Assembly: GCA_021732805.1 (NCBI GenBank)
Contig: JAKFUJ010000110.1
Coordinates: forward strand, 1 to 10,739
DNA length: 10,739 bases
Source of the DNA: Betaproteobacteria bacterium
GTDB taxonomy: Bacteria; Pseudomonadota; Gammaproteobacteria; Burkholderiales; SG8-41
Direction: 5' to 3'
This document shows, one piece after another, positions 1 through 7,171 of this stretch; position 1 is the first letter of the stretch, and every line of letters begins with the position of its first letter. The position numbers and the translations under genes were made by a program. The notes beneath the pieces are model-generated. The model was not told where the DNA came from. It saw only the letters and a program-made list of their open reading frames with translations, and ran no database searches.

Positions 1-675
1 GCGCAGGCCATCGACGATCTCGAACTTTTCGATCTCGACCGCCGTCGAATACGGCAATTCCTCCCCCAGCAATCGGAACAGCTTTTCCCGCAACAATTCA
101 GAAGCCAGCGTGCGTTCGCTGGCCGTGGTGATTTCATCCTCGGCATACAGCCGTTCCCGTTCCGGCAGCAATCCGGCGATCGCCTGCAGCAGATTGTCCG
201 CGCCGACACCGTTTTTGGCGGAAACCGGCACGATGGCCGCTGGATTGGCCAGTGCCTGCAGCTCCTGCATATAGGGCAGCAATTCGTTTTTGTTATCCAG
301 TTCATCGATTTTGTTCACCGCAATGATCGCCGGCGCACTGTGCTGCAGCAGCGCCAGTACCGCCTTGTCTTCCGCGGTCAGATGGCGCGCCTCCACCACC
401 CAGACCACGGCATCAACATCGGCAATGCTGCGCGACACGCTGCGGTTCATCCGCTGGTTCATTGCACTGCCGTGGCGGTTCTGGAAACCCGGGGTGTCGA
501 CGAATACAAACTGGGTATCAGCACGGGTCACGATGCCGATGATGCGCTGGCGCGTGGTCTGCGGCCGCCGCGAGGTGATGCTGATTTTCTGGCCGACCAG
601 ACGGTTGAGCAGGGTCGATTTACCGACATTGGGCCGGCCGATGATTGCAACATAACCCGCGCGATGACCGGTCAT
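1..675 (-). CDS. era: GTPase Era, 30S ribosome assembly factor (3' end beyond window)
   Basis: Era is a membrane-associated GTPase that binds the 3' end of 16S rRNA and helps 30S subunit maturation. The 225 visible residues hold the whole G domain: P-loop GRPNVGKS (13-20), a switch-I stretch RRPQTTRQR (36-44), DTPG (60-63), NKID (121-124) and SAK (152-154). From about residue 190 the sequence LREKLFRLLGEELPYS is the run into the C-terminal KH domain. The family is about 300 residues long, so roughly 75, including the RNA-binding GxxG of the KH domain, lie beyond the left edge. The ATG start at 675 overlaps the rnc stop in an ATGA (672-675), with no strong Shine-Dalgarno, which points to translational coupling. 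The reading frame is intact to base 1. Identity is very secure. Confidence 0.97.
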   Translation of the reverse strand, partial: MTGHRAGYVAIIGRPNVGKSTLLNRLVGQKISITSRRPQTTRQRIIGIVTRADTQFVFVDTPGFQNRHGSAMNQRMNRSVSRSIADVDAVVWVVEARHLTAEDKAVLALLQHSAPAIIAVNKIDELDNKNELLPYMQELQALANPAAIVPVSAKNGVGADNLLQAIAGLLPERERLYAEDEITTASERTLASELLREKLFRLLGEELPYSTAVEIEKFEIVDGLR

Positions 676-1343
676 GCGCCGCCCACCAGCGCCCAGGCTT
701 TGGTTGCCGCGTCCTGCTCCGCCGCACGCCGGCTCGATCCCTGGCCTTCGGTGCGGACATCCAGGCTCTCGATGACGCATTGCACCTGGAAGGTCTGGGC
801 ATGGGCGTGCCCTTGAGTACCCAGCATCGTGTATGCATGCAACGCCATGCCCCGACCCTGGGTGAATTCCTGGAGCAGGGTTTTGGCGTCCTTGCCGCTG
901 ACATTGGGATTGATAGCTGCGAGACTGGCAGCGAACAGCCGGCGCACGACCGACTGTGCCGCATTGAATCCGCCGTCCAGCATCACGGCGCCGACCAATG
1001 CTTCGACTGCATCCGCGAGTATCGACGGACGCTGCGCACCGCCGCTTTTGATTTCCCCTTCGCCCAGCCTGAGGTAATCACCAAGGCCCAGACTCTGCGC
1101 CACACCGAGCAAAGCCTGCTGGTTGACCAGATTGGCGCGCAGACGGGAAAGATCCCCTTCGCTCAATCCCGGAAATCTTTCATAGAGCTCAAGCGCGATG
1201 ACGCAGTTGACGATGCTGTCGCCCAGATATTCCAGGCGCTCGTAATGGTCGGCGCCAAAAGAGCGATGCGTCAGCGCCCGCCGCAGCAGCCCTGCATCGA
1301 GGAAGACATGCCCGATTTTCCTGCTGACCGCATCCGGGTTCAC
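672..1343 (-). CDS. rnc: Ribonuclease III
   Basis: RNase III is the double-strand-specific endonuclease that separates rRNA precursors and processes some mRNAs. The 223 residues match the usual length (E. coli 226). The signature ERLEYLGDS lies at 35-43, and the acidic metal-binding residues corresponding to E. coli E38, E41, D45, D114 and E117 are all present as E35, E38, D42, D111 and E114. The C-terminal double-stranded RNA-binding domain covers about residues 152-223 (start DAKTLLQEF; basic end SSRRAAEQDAA). The start is GTG at 1343: the protein then begins MNPDAV, like other family members, and there is no in-frame ATG nearby. It lies 28 nt after the DUF4845 stop with no clear Shine-Dalgarno, so initiation may be weak or coupled. 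The stop overlaps the era start by four bases. Confidence 0.97.
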   Translation of the reverse strand: MNPDAVSRKIGHVFLDAGLLRRALTHRSFGADHYERLEYLGDSIVNCVIALELYERFPGLSEGDLSRLRANLVNQQALLGVAQSLGLGDYLRLGEGEIKSGGAQRPSILADAVEALVGAVMLDGGFNAAQSVVRRLFAASLAAINPNVSGKDAKTLLQEFTQGRGMALHAYTMLGTQGHAHAQTFQVQCVIESLDVRTEGQGSSRRAAEQDAATKAWALVGGA

Positions 1344-1371
1344 AATGGGCAGTATGTTGCCGGCCGTCTTG

Positions 1372-1728
1372 TTACTTGTCGGAACGGGGCTTGAATTCCA
1401 TCAATGCGCTGAGATTGCCGAACAGCGGCACACGCACCGTGTAATCGGCGCTCAACACGATGCCGGAGCCGTCCTTGTCGATCTGCACATCGTCGTAACC
1501 GATGGCTTTGATGTTGTCGACGCCGGCACGGGCGTTCCAGGCGCTGTTGAATTCACCGCGTGTCGCGGTTTTCATCGAAGGCTCGGCAGCCAGCGTGCGC
1601 AATGTTTTCTGGATGGTGTAGTACTCCATGTAGGCCGGGCCGATCTTGAAGGCCAGCAGCAACCCTGCGATGAAAATAATCGCAAACACCAGGAAGCCTG
1701 TAATGGTGATTCCGCGCTGCGTGTGCAT
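1372..1728 (-). CDS. DUF4845 family single-pass membrane protein
   Basis: A 118-residue protein of unknown function, of the kind regularly found between lepB and rnc in beta- and gammaproteobacteria (PA0769 in P. aeruginosa holds this place). It has a short basic N-terminus (MHTQRG), one membrane segment at about residues 8-27, and a soluble domain of about 90 residues, probably on the periplasmic side, ending in a beta-rich stretch around VRVPLFGNLSALMEF. The RG-then-hydrophobic start resembles a prepilin N-terminus but lacks the glutamate at position 5 of a true pilin, so I do not call it one. The frame stays open to an ATG at 1746, but the ATG at 1728 has a strong GAGGAG six bases upstream and gives the usual short N-terminus, so I chose it. 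The position next to lepB suggests a membrane or export role, but that is inference only. Confidence 0.88.
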   Translation of the reverse strand: MHTQRGITITGFLVFAIIFIAGLLLAFKIGPAYMEYYTIQKTLRTLAAEPSMKTATRGEFNSAWNARAGVDNIKAIGYDDVQIDKDGSGIVLSADYTVRVPLFGNLSALMEFKPRSDK

Positions 1729-1734
1729 GTTTGA

Positions 1735-1740
1735 CTCCTC
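1735..1740 (-). promoter_or_regulatory. Shine-Dalgarno that fixes the DUF4845 start
   Basis: The minus strand reads GAGGAG six bases before the ATG at 1728. If translation began at the upstream in-frame ATG (1746), this motif would be inside the coding sequence. The lepB stop codon lies 19 bases upstream of this ATG, so the two genes are probably translated from the same mRNA. Confidence 0.75.
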
Positions 1741-1747
1741 GTCCATT

Positions 1748-2551
1748 TCAGTTGATCGAACGGCCGATGCGCTTCAGGTCGTCGAAATTCCACCAGATCA
1801 TAAAAGCCCTGCCGACGATGTTCTGTTCCGGCACAAAACCCCAGTAGCGGCTGTCGCTGCTGCTGTCACGATTATCGCCCATCATGAAGTAGTGCTGCGC
1901 GGGCACCTTGCAGCGAAAACCCGACTCATTGTACGCACAATTGTCGCGGAAGGGGAAGCGCTGCACCCCGCTCAACTGCACCGACGGCACTGTCGGCTGC
2001 AACAGCACCGAATAAGCCTGTGCACCCAGCTGCTCCTGAAAGCGGCTGGTGGCGACGAAGTTGAGACCGCCTTCCAGATAATTGAACTCACCGTCGGCTT
2101 TCACCGGAATTTCCCTGCCGTTGATCGTCAGCCGCTTGTCGGCATAAATGACATCGTCACCCGGAATGCCCACTACCCGCTTGATGTAATCAAGAGAGGG
2201 GTTTTCCGGATAGCGGAAAACCATGACCTCGCCGCGCTGCGGTTCGTTGACCGCGACCAGCAACGTGTTGGCCACCGGCAGCCGGACGCCGTAAGTGAAC
2301 TTGTTGACCAGAATGAAATCGCCGACCAGCAGGGTCGGCAGCATCGACCCCGAGGGAATCTTGAACGGCTCGACCAGAAATGAACGCAGCACGAATACGA
2401 CCAGTATCACCGGAAAAAAACTCACCGGATACTCGATCCACCACGGCTGCGGCTCCCCTGCGGCGCGTTGTTTCCTGAAATACAGTGACTCGGCCAGGTA
2501 CACGACACCGGTCACCAGCAGCAGGACCAGCATGATCAACGCAAAATTCAC
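1748..2551 (-). CDS. lepB: Signal peptidase I
   Basis: LepB is the inner-membrane serine peptidase that cleaves signal peptides from exported proteins on the periplasmic side. The 267-residue protein has two N-terminal membrane segments (about 3-21 and 43-62). The catalytic domain follows: box B PSGSMLPT with the nucleophile Ser69, box D YIKRVVGIPGD with the general-base Lys124, and box E GDNRDSSSDSRYWG near residues 220-235. Two cysteines (DNCAYNESGFRC) sit about where E. coli LepB has its periplasmic cysteine pair. It starts with GTG at 2551, supported by GGAG five bases upstream (2557-2560), and the lepA stop is only 10 bases away. A likely client is the MucD protease encoded in the same window, which has a cleavable signal peptide. 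Confidence 0.97.
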   Translation of the reverse strand: MNFALIMLVLLLVTGVVYLAESLYFRKQRAAGEPQPWWIEYPVSFFPVILVVFVLRSFLVEPFKIPSGSMLPTLLVGDFILVNKFTYGVRLPVANTLLVAVNEPQRGEVMVFRYPENPSLDYIKRVVGIPGDDVIYADKRLTINGREIPVKADGEFNYLEGGLNFVATSRFQEQLGAQAYSVLLQPTVPSVQLSGVQRFPFRDNCAYNESGFRCKVPAQHYFMMGDNRDSSSDSRYWGFVPEQNIVGRAFMIWWNFDDLKRIGRSIN

Positions 2552-2556
2552 GGTTT

Positions 2557-2560
2557 CTCC
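2557..2560 (-). promoter_or_regulatory. Shine-Dalgarno for the GTG start of lepB
   Basis: The minus strand reads TAACGGAGAAACCGTG: the lepA stop (TAA), GGAG, five bases, then GTG. This supports the non-ATG start and suggests that ribosomes ending lepA can reinitiate on lepB. Confidence 0.7.
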
Positions 2561-2561
2561 G

Positions 2562-4352
2562 TTATTTTCCGACCTGCAGGATGGCGAGGAAGGCCTCCTG
2601 CGGTATTTCGACGGTCCCGACCTGCTTCATGCGCTTCTTGCCGGCCTTCTGCTTCTCCAGCAGTTTTTTCTTGCGTGAAATGTCGCCGCCGTAACATTTG
2701 GCAAGTACGTTTTTGCGCATCGCCTTGATCGTCTCGCGGGCGATGATGTGCGCGCCGATCGCGGCCTGCACGGCGATGTCGAACATCTGGCGCGGAATCA
2801 GCTTGCGCATTTTTTCGGCGACCTCGCGACCGCGGTACTGGGCATTGCCGCGATGCACGATCAGGGACAATGCGTCGACACGTTCACTGTTGATCAGGAT
2901 ATCCAGCCTTACCAGATCGCCGGCGCGGTATTCGAGAAAATCGTAGTCGAGGGAGGCATAACCGCGGGAAACCGATTTCAGGCGGTCGAAGAAATCCATG
3001 ACCACCTCGTTCAGCGGCAATTCGTAGGTCAGCATGACCTGCCTGCCCAGATACTGCATGTTGCGCTGGGCGCCGCGTTTTTCGGTGCACAGCGTCATCA
3101 CCGGGCCGACATAATCGTTTGGCACCAGGATCGATGCCATGATCATGGGCTCACGGATTTCCTCAATCAGTGAAATCTCGGGCAAACGGGACGGATTCTC
3201 GATTTCGATCACGCTGCCGTCGCGCAACGCCACCTGATAGACCACGGTCGGCGCAGTGGTGATCAATGACATGTTGTATTCGCGCTCGAGCCGCTCCTGC
3301 ACGATGTCCATGTGCAGCAGCCCGAGGAATCCGCAACGGAAACCGAAACCCAGCGCCTGCGAGGACTCCGGTTCGAAGCGCAGCGAGGAATCGTTGAGAT
3401 GCAATTTTTCCAGCGCGTCGCGCAAAGCCTCGTACTCGTTCGACTCCACCGGATACAGTCCGGCGAAAACTTGCGGCTTGATTTCCTTGAAACCGGGCAA
3501 CGCCTCAGATGCAGGATTGGTCGTCAGCGTCAGCGTATCGCCGACCTTGGCCGCCTGCAATTCCTTGATGCCGGCAATGACAAAACCCACCTCGCCCGCG
3601 GACAGGCGCTCCATGGCCAGCGATTTCGGTGTGAATTTGCCGACCTGCTCGCACATGAAATTGCCGCCGCCGGCCATCAGCAGGATGCGATCACGGGGTT
3701 TCAGCTCACCGTCAACCACACGCACCAGCATCACCACGCCGACATAGTTGTCGAACCACGAATCGATGATCAGCGCTTTCAGCGGCGCGGCGGGATCGCC
3801 CTTGGGCGGCGGCATCTGGTGCACGATGGCTTCCAGTATGTCGGTGATGCCTTCCCCGCTCTTGGCGCTGACCCTGACCGCATCCTTCGCCGGGATGCCG
3901 ATGATGTCCTCGATCTCGGCCGCGACACGCTCGGGCTCGACCTGCGGCAAGTCCATCTTGTTCAGCACCGGCACCACTTCGACGCCCTGCTCGATTGCCG
4001 TGTAACAGTTGGCCACGGTCTGCGCCTCCACACCCTGCGAGGCATCAACCACCAGCAGCGCACCTTCGCAGGCCGCCAGAGACCGGGAGACTTCGTAGGA
4101 AAAATCAACATGCCCGGGGGTATCAATCAGGTTCAGCTGATAGGTCTGCCCATTGCGGGCGATATAGGCCAGTGATGCTGTCTGCGCCTTGATGGTGATG
4201 CCCCGCTCCCGCTCAAGATCCATCGAGTCGAGCACCTGGGATTCCATCTCGCGATCGGACAAGCCGCCGCAGACCTGGATAAAGCGGTCAGCCAGCGTCG
4301 ATTTGCCGTGATCGATATGCGCGATGATGGAAAAGTTGCGGATATGCTGCAT
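2562..4352 (-). CDS. lepA: Elongation factor 4 (LepA), ribosome-associated GTPase
   Basis: LepA/EF4 is a conserved translation GTPase related to EF-G. It acts on the ribosome and has been linked to back-translocation, initiation and 30S biogenesis; its exact role is still debated. At 596 residues it has the usual length (E. coli 599). GTPase motifs: AHIDHGKS (11-18), RGIT (50-53), DTPGH (77-81), NKMD (131-134), SAKSG in the 160s. The EF-G-like beta-barrel and domain III/V homologues follow, and the LepA-specific C-terminal domain is intact, including its basic stretch CYGGDISRKKKLLEKQKAGK. The ATG at 4352 gives the standard start MQHIRNFSIIAH; no good Shine-Dalgarno precedes it. It appears to lead its own operon, since a terminator stands between it and the upstream stress operon. 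Confidence 0.98.
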   Translation of the reverse strand: MQHIRNFSIIAHIDHGKSTLADRFIQVCGGLSDREMESQVLDSMDLERERGITIKAQTASLAYIARNGQTYQLNLIDTPGHVDFSYEVSRSLAACEGALLVVDASQGVEAQTVANCYTAIEQGVEVVPVLNKMDLPQVEPERVAAEIEDIIGIPAKDAVRVSAKSGEGITDILEAIVHQMPPPKGDPAAPLKALIIDSWFDNYVGVVMLVRVVDGELKPRDRILLMAGGGNFMCEQVGKFTPKSLAMERLSAGEVGFVIAGIKELQAAKVGDTLTLTTNPASEALPGFKEIKPQVFAGLYPVESNEYEALRDALEKLHLNDSSLRFEPESSQALGFGFRCGFLGLLHMDIVQERLEREYNMSLITTAPTVVYQVALRDGSVIEIENPSRLPEISLIEEIREPMIMASILVPNDYVGPVMTLCTEKRGAQRNMQYLGRQVMLTYELPLNEVVMDFFDRLKSVSRGYASLDYDFLEYRAGDLVRLDILINSERVDALSLIVHRGNAQYRGREVAEKMRKLIPRQMFDIAVQAAIGAHIIARETIKAMRKNVLAKCYGGDISRKKKLLEKQKAGKKRMKQVGTVEIPQEAFLAILQVGK

Positions 4353-4410
4353 TGCGGTGTGCGGTCTACCAAGGTCCGACAGGGGCTAACAGGAACCTAC
4401 AGGATTCAAC
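4353..4410 (-). other. Leader region of the lepA operon with three CCTGT repeats at 10-bp spacing
   Basis: This gap lies between the upstream terminator and the lepA start. On the minus strand CCTGT occurs three times at exactly 10-bp intervals (4399-4403, 4389-4393, 4379-4383), so all three face the same side of the helix. The lepA promoter must be here or further upstream, or lepA relies on read-through. A -35-like TTGTTG sits beside the terminator T-run, but I see no convincing -10 at the right distance. Confidence 0.35.
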
Positions 4411-4443
4411 AAAAGGGGCACTCAAGGTGTCCCGGAGTGCCCC
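4411..4443 (-). terminator. Rho-independent terminator at the end of the rpoE-mucD-glutaredoxin operon
   Basis: A perfect 9-bp inverted repeat has arms GGGGCACTC (4415-4423) and GAGTGCCCC (4435-4443) around an 11-base loop. Read on the minus strand, the GC-rich stem is followed directly by TTTT (4414-4411), the classic layout. It begins 24 bases after the stop of the glutaredoxin-like gene. There is no T-run on the other strand, so it acts in the minus direction. Termination may be partial because the T-run is short. Confidence 0.85.
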
Positions 4444-4467
4444 GTTCCGAATATAAGTCCGCGCATT

Positions 4468-4722
4468 TTAGCGGAAATCCCGCAAGTAATCAGTAACAGT
4501 CGCTGGATCAAGGCGGTAATGGCAGAGTTCGTGCTCACCATGCATCAGCAGCGGAACCCGTTCGCCAAACCGCTGCTCCAGCCCGGACCGGCTGTCGACA
4601 TCGACCACCACCAGATCAAACGGCTGGAGGGCCTGAATCACTTTCAGGCCCTCCAGCATGTCGGCACAAAGATGGCACCAGTTACGGCTGTACAGCGTGA
4701 GCGTTATCCGTCCGTCAACCAT
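4468..4722 (-). CDS. Glutaredoxin-like protein, DUF836 family
   Basis: A small thioredoxin-fold protein of 84 residues. After the first strand comes the redox motif Cys16-His-Leu-Cys19 (in YSRNWCHLCADM), then a helix, the strand FDLVVVDVDS, and a typical cis-proline site RVPLLMHG followed by the last strand and helix. This is the glutaredoxin-like DUF836 pattern; partner and substrate are unknown. The frame is open upstream to 4785, but the ATG at 4722 starts just before the first strand, giving the normal compact size, and is preceded by a weak purine-rich site. It overlaps the mucD stop by 8 bases (ATGGTTGA, 4715-4722), so it is probably translationally coupled to mucD. As the last gene before the terminator it should share sigma-E control. 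There is no signal peptide, so it is cytoplasmic. Confidence 0.88.
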   Translation of the reverse strand: MVDGRITLTLYSRNWCHLCADMLEGLKVIQALQPFDLVVVDVDSRSGLEQRFGERVPLLMHGEHELCHYRLDPATVTDYLRDFR

Positions 4723-6121
4723 TCCCGTCGATGCGCAACGGGATATACAGTGAATTGGCGCCGCGACGGACCAGCAGTGCGACAATCCTGCCCTTGTCGA
4801 AACCGGCCATCAACTGGCGAAACTGCTCCACCGATTTGACGTCCTGGTTGTTGACGGCCAGGATGATGTCGCCTTTGCGGATACCGGCGCGGGCCGCGCC
4901 GCCCTGCGCGCTGTCGACAAACACGCCGCCTTCGATCTTGAATTCCTTTTTCTGCGCGTCCGTGAGGTCCGCAAGCCCCATGCCGAACTGGGTCGCCGTG
5001 GGTGGTTGCGGCTTGCTGCGCGCCTGCCGGCCCGGACGGTCTTCGGGCAACTCCGCCACGACCAGTTGCAAGTCGCGTGTGGCCTTGCTGCGCCAGACCT
5101 GAATCGTGACCTTGGTGCCGGGTCGCGTTCCGCCGACTACACGCGGCAGATCCTCCGAAGCATTCACCGGTTTGCCGTCAAAACGCAGGATGACGTCGCC
5201 GGCCTCGATGCCGGCTTTGTCCGCCGGACCGCCTTTCTCGACCGAGTTGACCAGCGCGCCCTGCGGCTTGCTCAGACCGAAACCGTCAGCCAGTTCCTTG
5301 GTCACCGGCTGGATCACCACGCCGATTCGCCCGCGCGTCACCTTGCCGGTGTTGCGCAACTGCATCGCGATGTCGTTGGCGACATCAATCGGAATCGCAA
5401 ACGACAGCCCCATGAAACCGCCGGTCCGGCTGTAAATCTGCGAATTGATGCCGACGACCTCACCACGAAGATTGAACAGCGGTCCGCCCGAATTGCCGGG
5501 ATTGACGGCAACGTCGGTCTGTATGAAAGGTACAAAATTTTCCTGCGGCAGGGAACGGCCTTTGGCACTGACGATGCCCGCCGTCACCGTGTTGTCAAAA
5601 CCGAACGGCGAACCGATGGCCACCACCCATTCACCGACCTTGAGTTTGCCCGGATCGCCAAAACGCACTGTCGGCAGCCCGCTTGCCTCGATCTTGATCA
5701 ACGCCACATCGGTACGACGATCAGCGCCGATGACCTTGGCCTTGAATTCGCGCTTGTCGGTCAGCCGCACCGTCACTTCATCAGCGGAGTCGATGACGTG
5801 CGCGTTGGTCAGAATATAACCGTCGGCAGAGATCACGAAACCCGAGCCCAGTGACTGCGCCTGGAATTCACGCGGTCCCGGGTTCGGCTGACCAGGCTGG
5901 TTCGGGTTGGGCATGAAACGGCGGAAAAACTCGTACAAGGGATCGTTCTCGTCGAGCTGCGGCAATTGCTGTGAAAGCGCGTTGCGTGATGCCGATTGGG
6001 TGGTGCTGATGTTGACCACGGCGGCGCCCTGCTTTTCCACCAGATCCGTGAAATCGGGAAGCTGTGCGGCGGATTGCAAGGGCACAAAAAGGCACAACGC
6101 CAGAACGAAATATCTGAACAT
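4715..6121 (-). CDS. mucD: Periplasmic serine protease MucD (DegP/DegQ/HtrA family)
   Basis: MucD degrades or refolds damaged envelope proteins and, in Pseudomonas, restrains the AlgU stress response. With the start at 6121 it has 468 residues, close to P. aeruginosa MucD (474). A signal peptide with hydrophobic core covers residues 1-19 (cleavage near QSAA). The trypsin-like domain has the complete triad His108 (TNAHV), Asp138 (RTDVAL) and Ser211 (GNSGGP). Two PDZ domains follow at about 245-335 and 370-465. A Pro/Asn/Gly-rich loop (71-83) precedes the barrel, as in DegP/DegQ LA loops. The frame is open to an ATG at 6178 right after rseB, but GGAAAGG six bases before the ATG at 6121, and the signal peptide starting there, decide the start. 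The only Cys is in the signal peptide, so no disulfide is expected. Confidence 0.96.
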   Translation of the reverse strand: MFRYFVLALCLFVPLQSAAQLPDFTDLVEKQGAAVVNISTTQSASRNALSQQLPQLDENDPLYEFFRRFMPNPNQPGQPNPGPREFQAQSLGSGFVISADGYILTNAHVIDSADEVTVRLTDKREFKAKVIGADRRTDVALIKIEASGLPTVRFGDPGKLKVGEWVVAIGSPFGFDNTVTAGIVSAKGRSLPQENFVPFIQTDVAVNPGNSGGPLFNLRGEVVGINSQIYSRTGGFMGLSFAIPIDVANDIAMQLRNTGKVTRGRIGVVIQPVTKELADGFGLSKPQGALVNSVEKGGPADKAGIEAGDVILRFDGKPVNASEDLPRVVGGTRPGTKVTIQVWRSKATRDLQLVVAELPEDRPGRQARSKPQPPTATQFGMGLADLTDAQKKEFKIEGGVFVDSAQGGAARAGIRKGDIILAVNNQDVKSVEQFRQLMAGFDKGRIVALLVRRGANSLYIPLRIDGNG

Positions 6122-6127
6122 GTTCAA

Positions 6128-6134
6128 CCTTTCC
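6128..6134 (-). promoter_or_regulatory. Shine-Dalgarno that fixes the mucD start
   Basis: The minus strand has GGAAAGG six bases upstream of the ATG at 6121, the one that puts a signal peptide at the very N-terminus. The earlier in-frame ATGs (6145 and 6178) lack a comparable site. Confidence 0.65.
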
Positions 6135-6178
6135 AGGAAATGCATGCTTGATGAACGACCAGAACCGCGAATCTGCAA

Positions 6179-7165
6179 TCAGCGAGGTGTTGCGGCGGCT
6201 GTATTGGCCTTGGGCTCCAGAGCGCGCGCAAACTGCATCACCGTTTCAGCCGGGGTTTCCCCGAGCACGGTCACCGTATGGCCGGAAATCGCCCGGCTGT
6301 AAATATACACGGCGCCTTGATGGCGCAATATCGGCTTGCGTTCCGGGGTCGCAGCCGGTTCGATGAATATTGAAACTGCAGCCAGCCCGTCCGAAAACAC
6401 CAGATGCGAAACAGTACCCTTTTTGCCGGCCATCGAACGCCGCAGTTCCATTAATTTGCGAAATCCGGCCGGTTGGTTACTGACCACCCAACCCGAGTCA
6501 CCGCTGTCGCCGGCGGTCAGAGAAGAACGATCCACCCGCCAGCCCTGTTTGGTGCTGATCGCGGCGTATTTGGACTGCACCAGCTCACGGCGGAAAGACC
6601 TGTCAAGACTCAATGTCGTAAAGGCAAACGTTTCCAGGGTGATGTCTTTTTCATCGGAAGTGCGCGTGCGCAGCGGCAAACCGGTGGTGGTTTCCGCGCA
6701 GAAGCGGCGCGAATAGCGCAATGAATCCCTGGGCATCAAGGCAATCCACTGGCACGAGTGTCCGGCAACACGGTCCACATCGCCCTTGACCACACGATAG
6801 TGCTGGATGATTTCCTGGATTTGATCGACGCGCACCGGAAACTGGCGTGAACCGCGCGGATCGACCAATACTGTTTTGATCCCAGGCAGATAGCAGGTTA
6901 CCTGGTCATTGCTGCGAATGACTTCACGGGCCGGGCCGTCAAGTGTTTCCAGCCGCTCCAGGACGCCGCCTGCCGGATTGACGAAATGGGCAATGCGCGA
7001 AGTCTCAACCTGCCCGCCATGCTGAAACATGAAAGTGCCGGAATAATTGGCTTTGCTGCTGGCCTCAGCCATTTTTTCGAGGATGGCCAGCGCGTCGGAA
7101 GAATTCTCGCTTGCCGTAACAGCCGTCGGCAACAATCCGATTACGGCAATCCACCAGAATTTCAT
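6179..7165 (-). CDS. rseB: Periplasmic negative regulator of sigma-E, RseB/MucB
   Basis: RseB/MucB binds the periplasmic part of the anti-sigma factor RseA/MucA and shields it from proteolysis until envelope signals displace it. The 328-residue protein (E. coli 318) starts with a signal peptide (MKFWWIAVIGLLP, cleavage near AVTA at 18). The larger N-terminal lipid-sensing domain shows family wording YSGTF (41-45), ERLETLDGPAREVIR (70-84) and DSLRYSRRF (147-155); the smaller C-terminal domain contains SDGLAAVSIFIEP. Three cysteines (91, 138, 156) lie in the mature N-terminal domain. The frame begins at a TTG (7171) one codon pair earlier, but the ATG at 7165 is better spaced from GGACGG and starts right at the signal peptide, so I chose it. 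It follows rseA by six bases and precedes mucD by 57. Confidence 0.93.
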   Translation of the reverse strand: MKFWWIAVIGLLPTAVTASENSSDALAILEKMAEASSKANYSGTFMFQHGGQVETSRIAHFVNPAGGVLERLETLDGPAREVIRSNDQVTCYLPGIKTVLVDPRGSRQFPVRVDQIQEIIQHYRVVKGDVDRVAGHSCQWIALMPRDSLRYSRRFCAETTTGLPLRTRTSDEKDITLETFAFTTLSLDRSFRRELVQSKYAAISTKQGWRVDRSSLTAGDSGDSGWVVSNQPAGFRKLMELRRSMAGKKGTVSHLVFSDGLAAVSIFIEPAATPERKPILRHQGAVYIYSRAISGHTVTVLGETPAETVMQFARALEPKANTAAATPR

Positions 7166-7171
7166 TTCCAA

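Noticed and set aside
340..816. Plus-strand open frames over era and the era/rnc junction
   Set aside because: Shadows of era and rnc: no family motifs, and they span two genes well defined on the other strand.
645..1394. A 249-residue plus-strand open frame opposite rnc
   Set aside because: Antisense shadow of RNase III, whose catalytic residues are all in place on the minus strand.
1378..1728. DUF4845 protein as a type IV pilin-like protein
   Set aside because: The basic-Gly-hydrophobic start is suggestive, but the glutamate at +5 and a prepilin leader pattern are missing.
1729..1746. Upstream ATG at 1746 as the DUF4845 start
   Set aside because: It would place the strong GAGGAG inside the coding sequence and add six residues ahead of the usual MxxxRG start.
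3312..4175. A 287-residue plus-strand open frame opposite lepA
   Set aside because: Low-complexity Arg/His/Gln composition, fully inside lepA, no ribosome site. The lepA frame is unquestionable.
5879..5909. Pro/Asn/Gly-rich repeat-like stretch in mucD as a possible tandem repeat insertion
   Set aside because: It sits where HtrA proteases have a variable loop (LA region) and is too short and irregular to be a repeat array.
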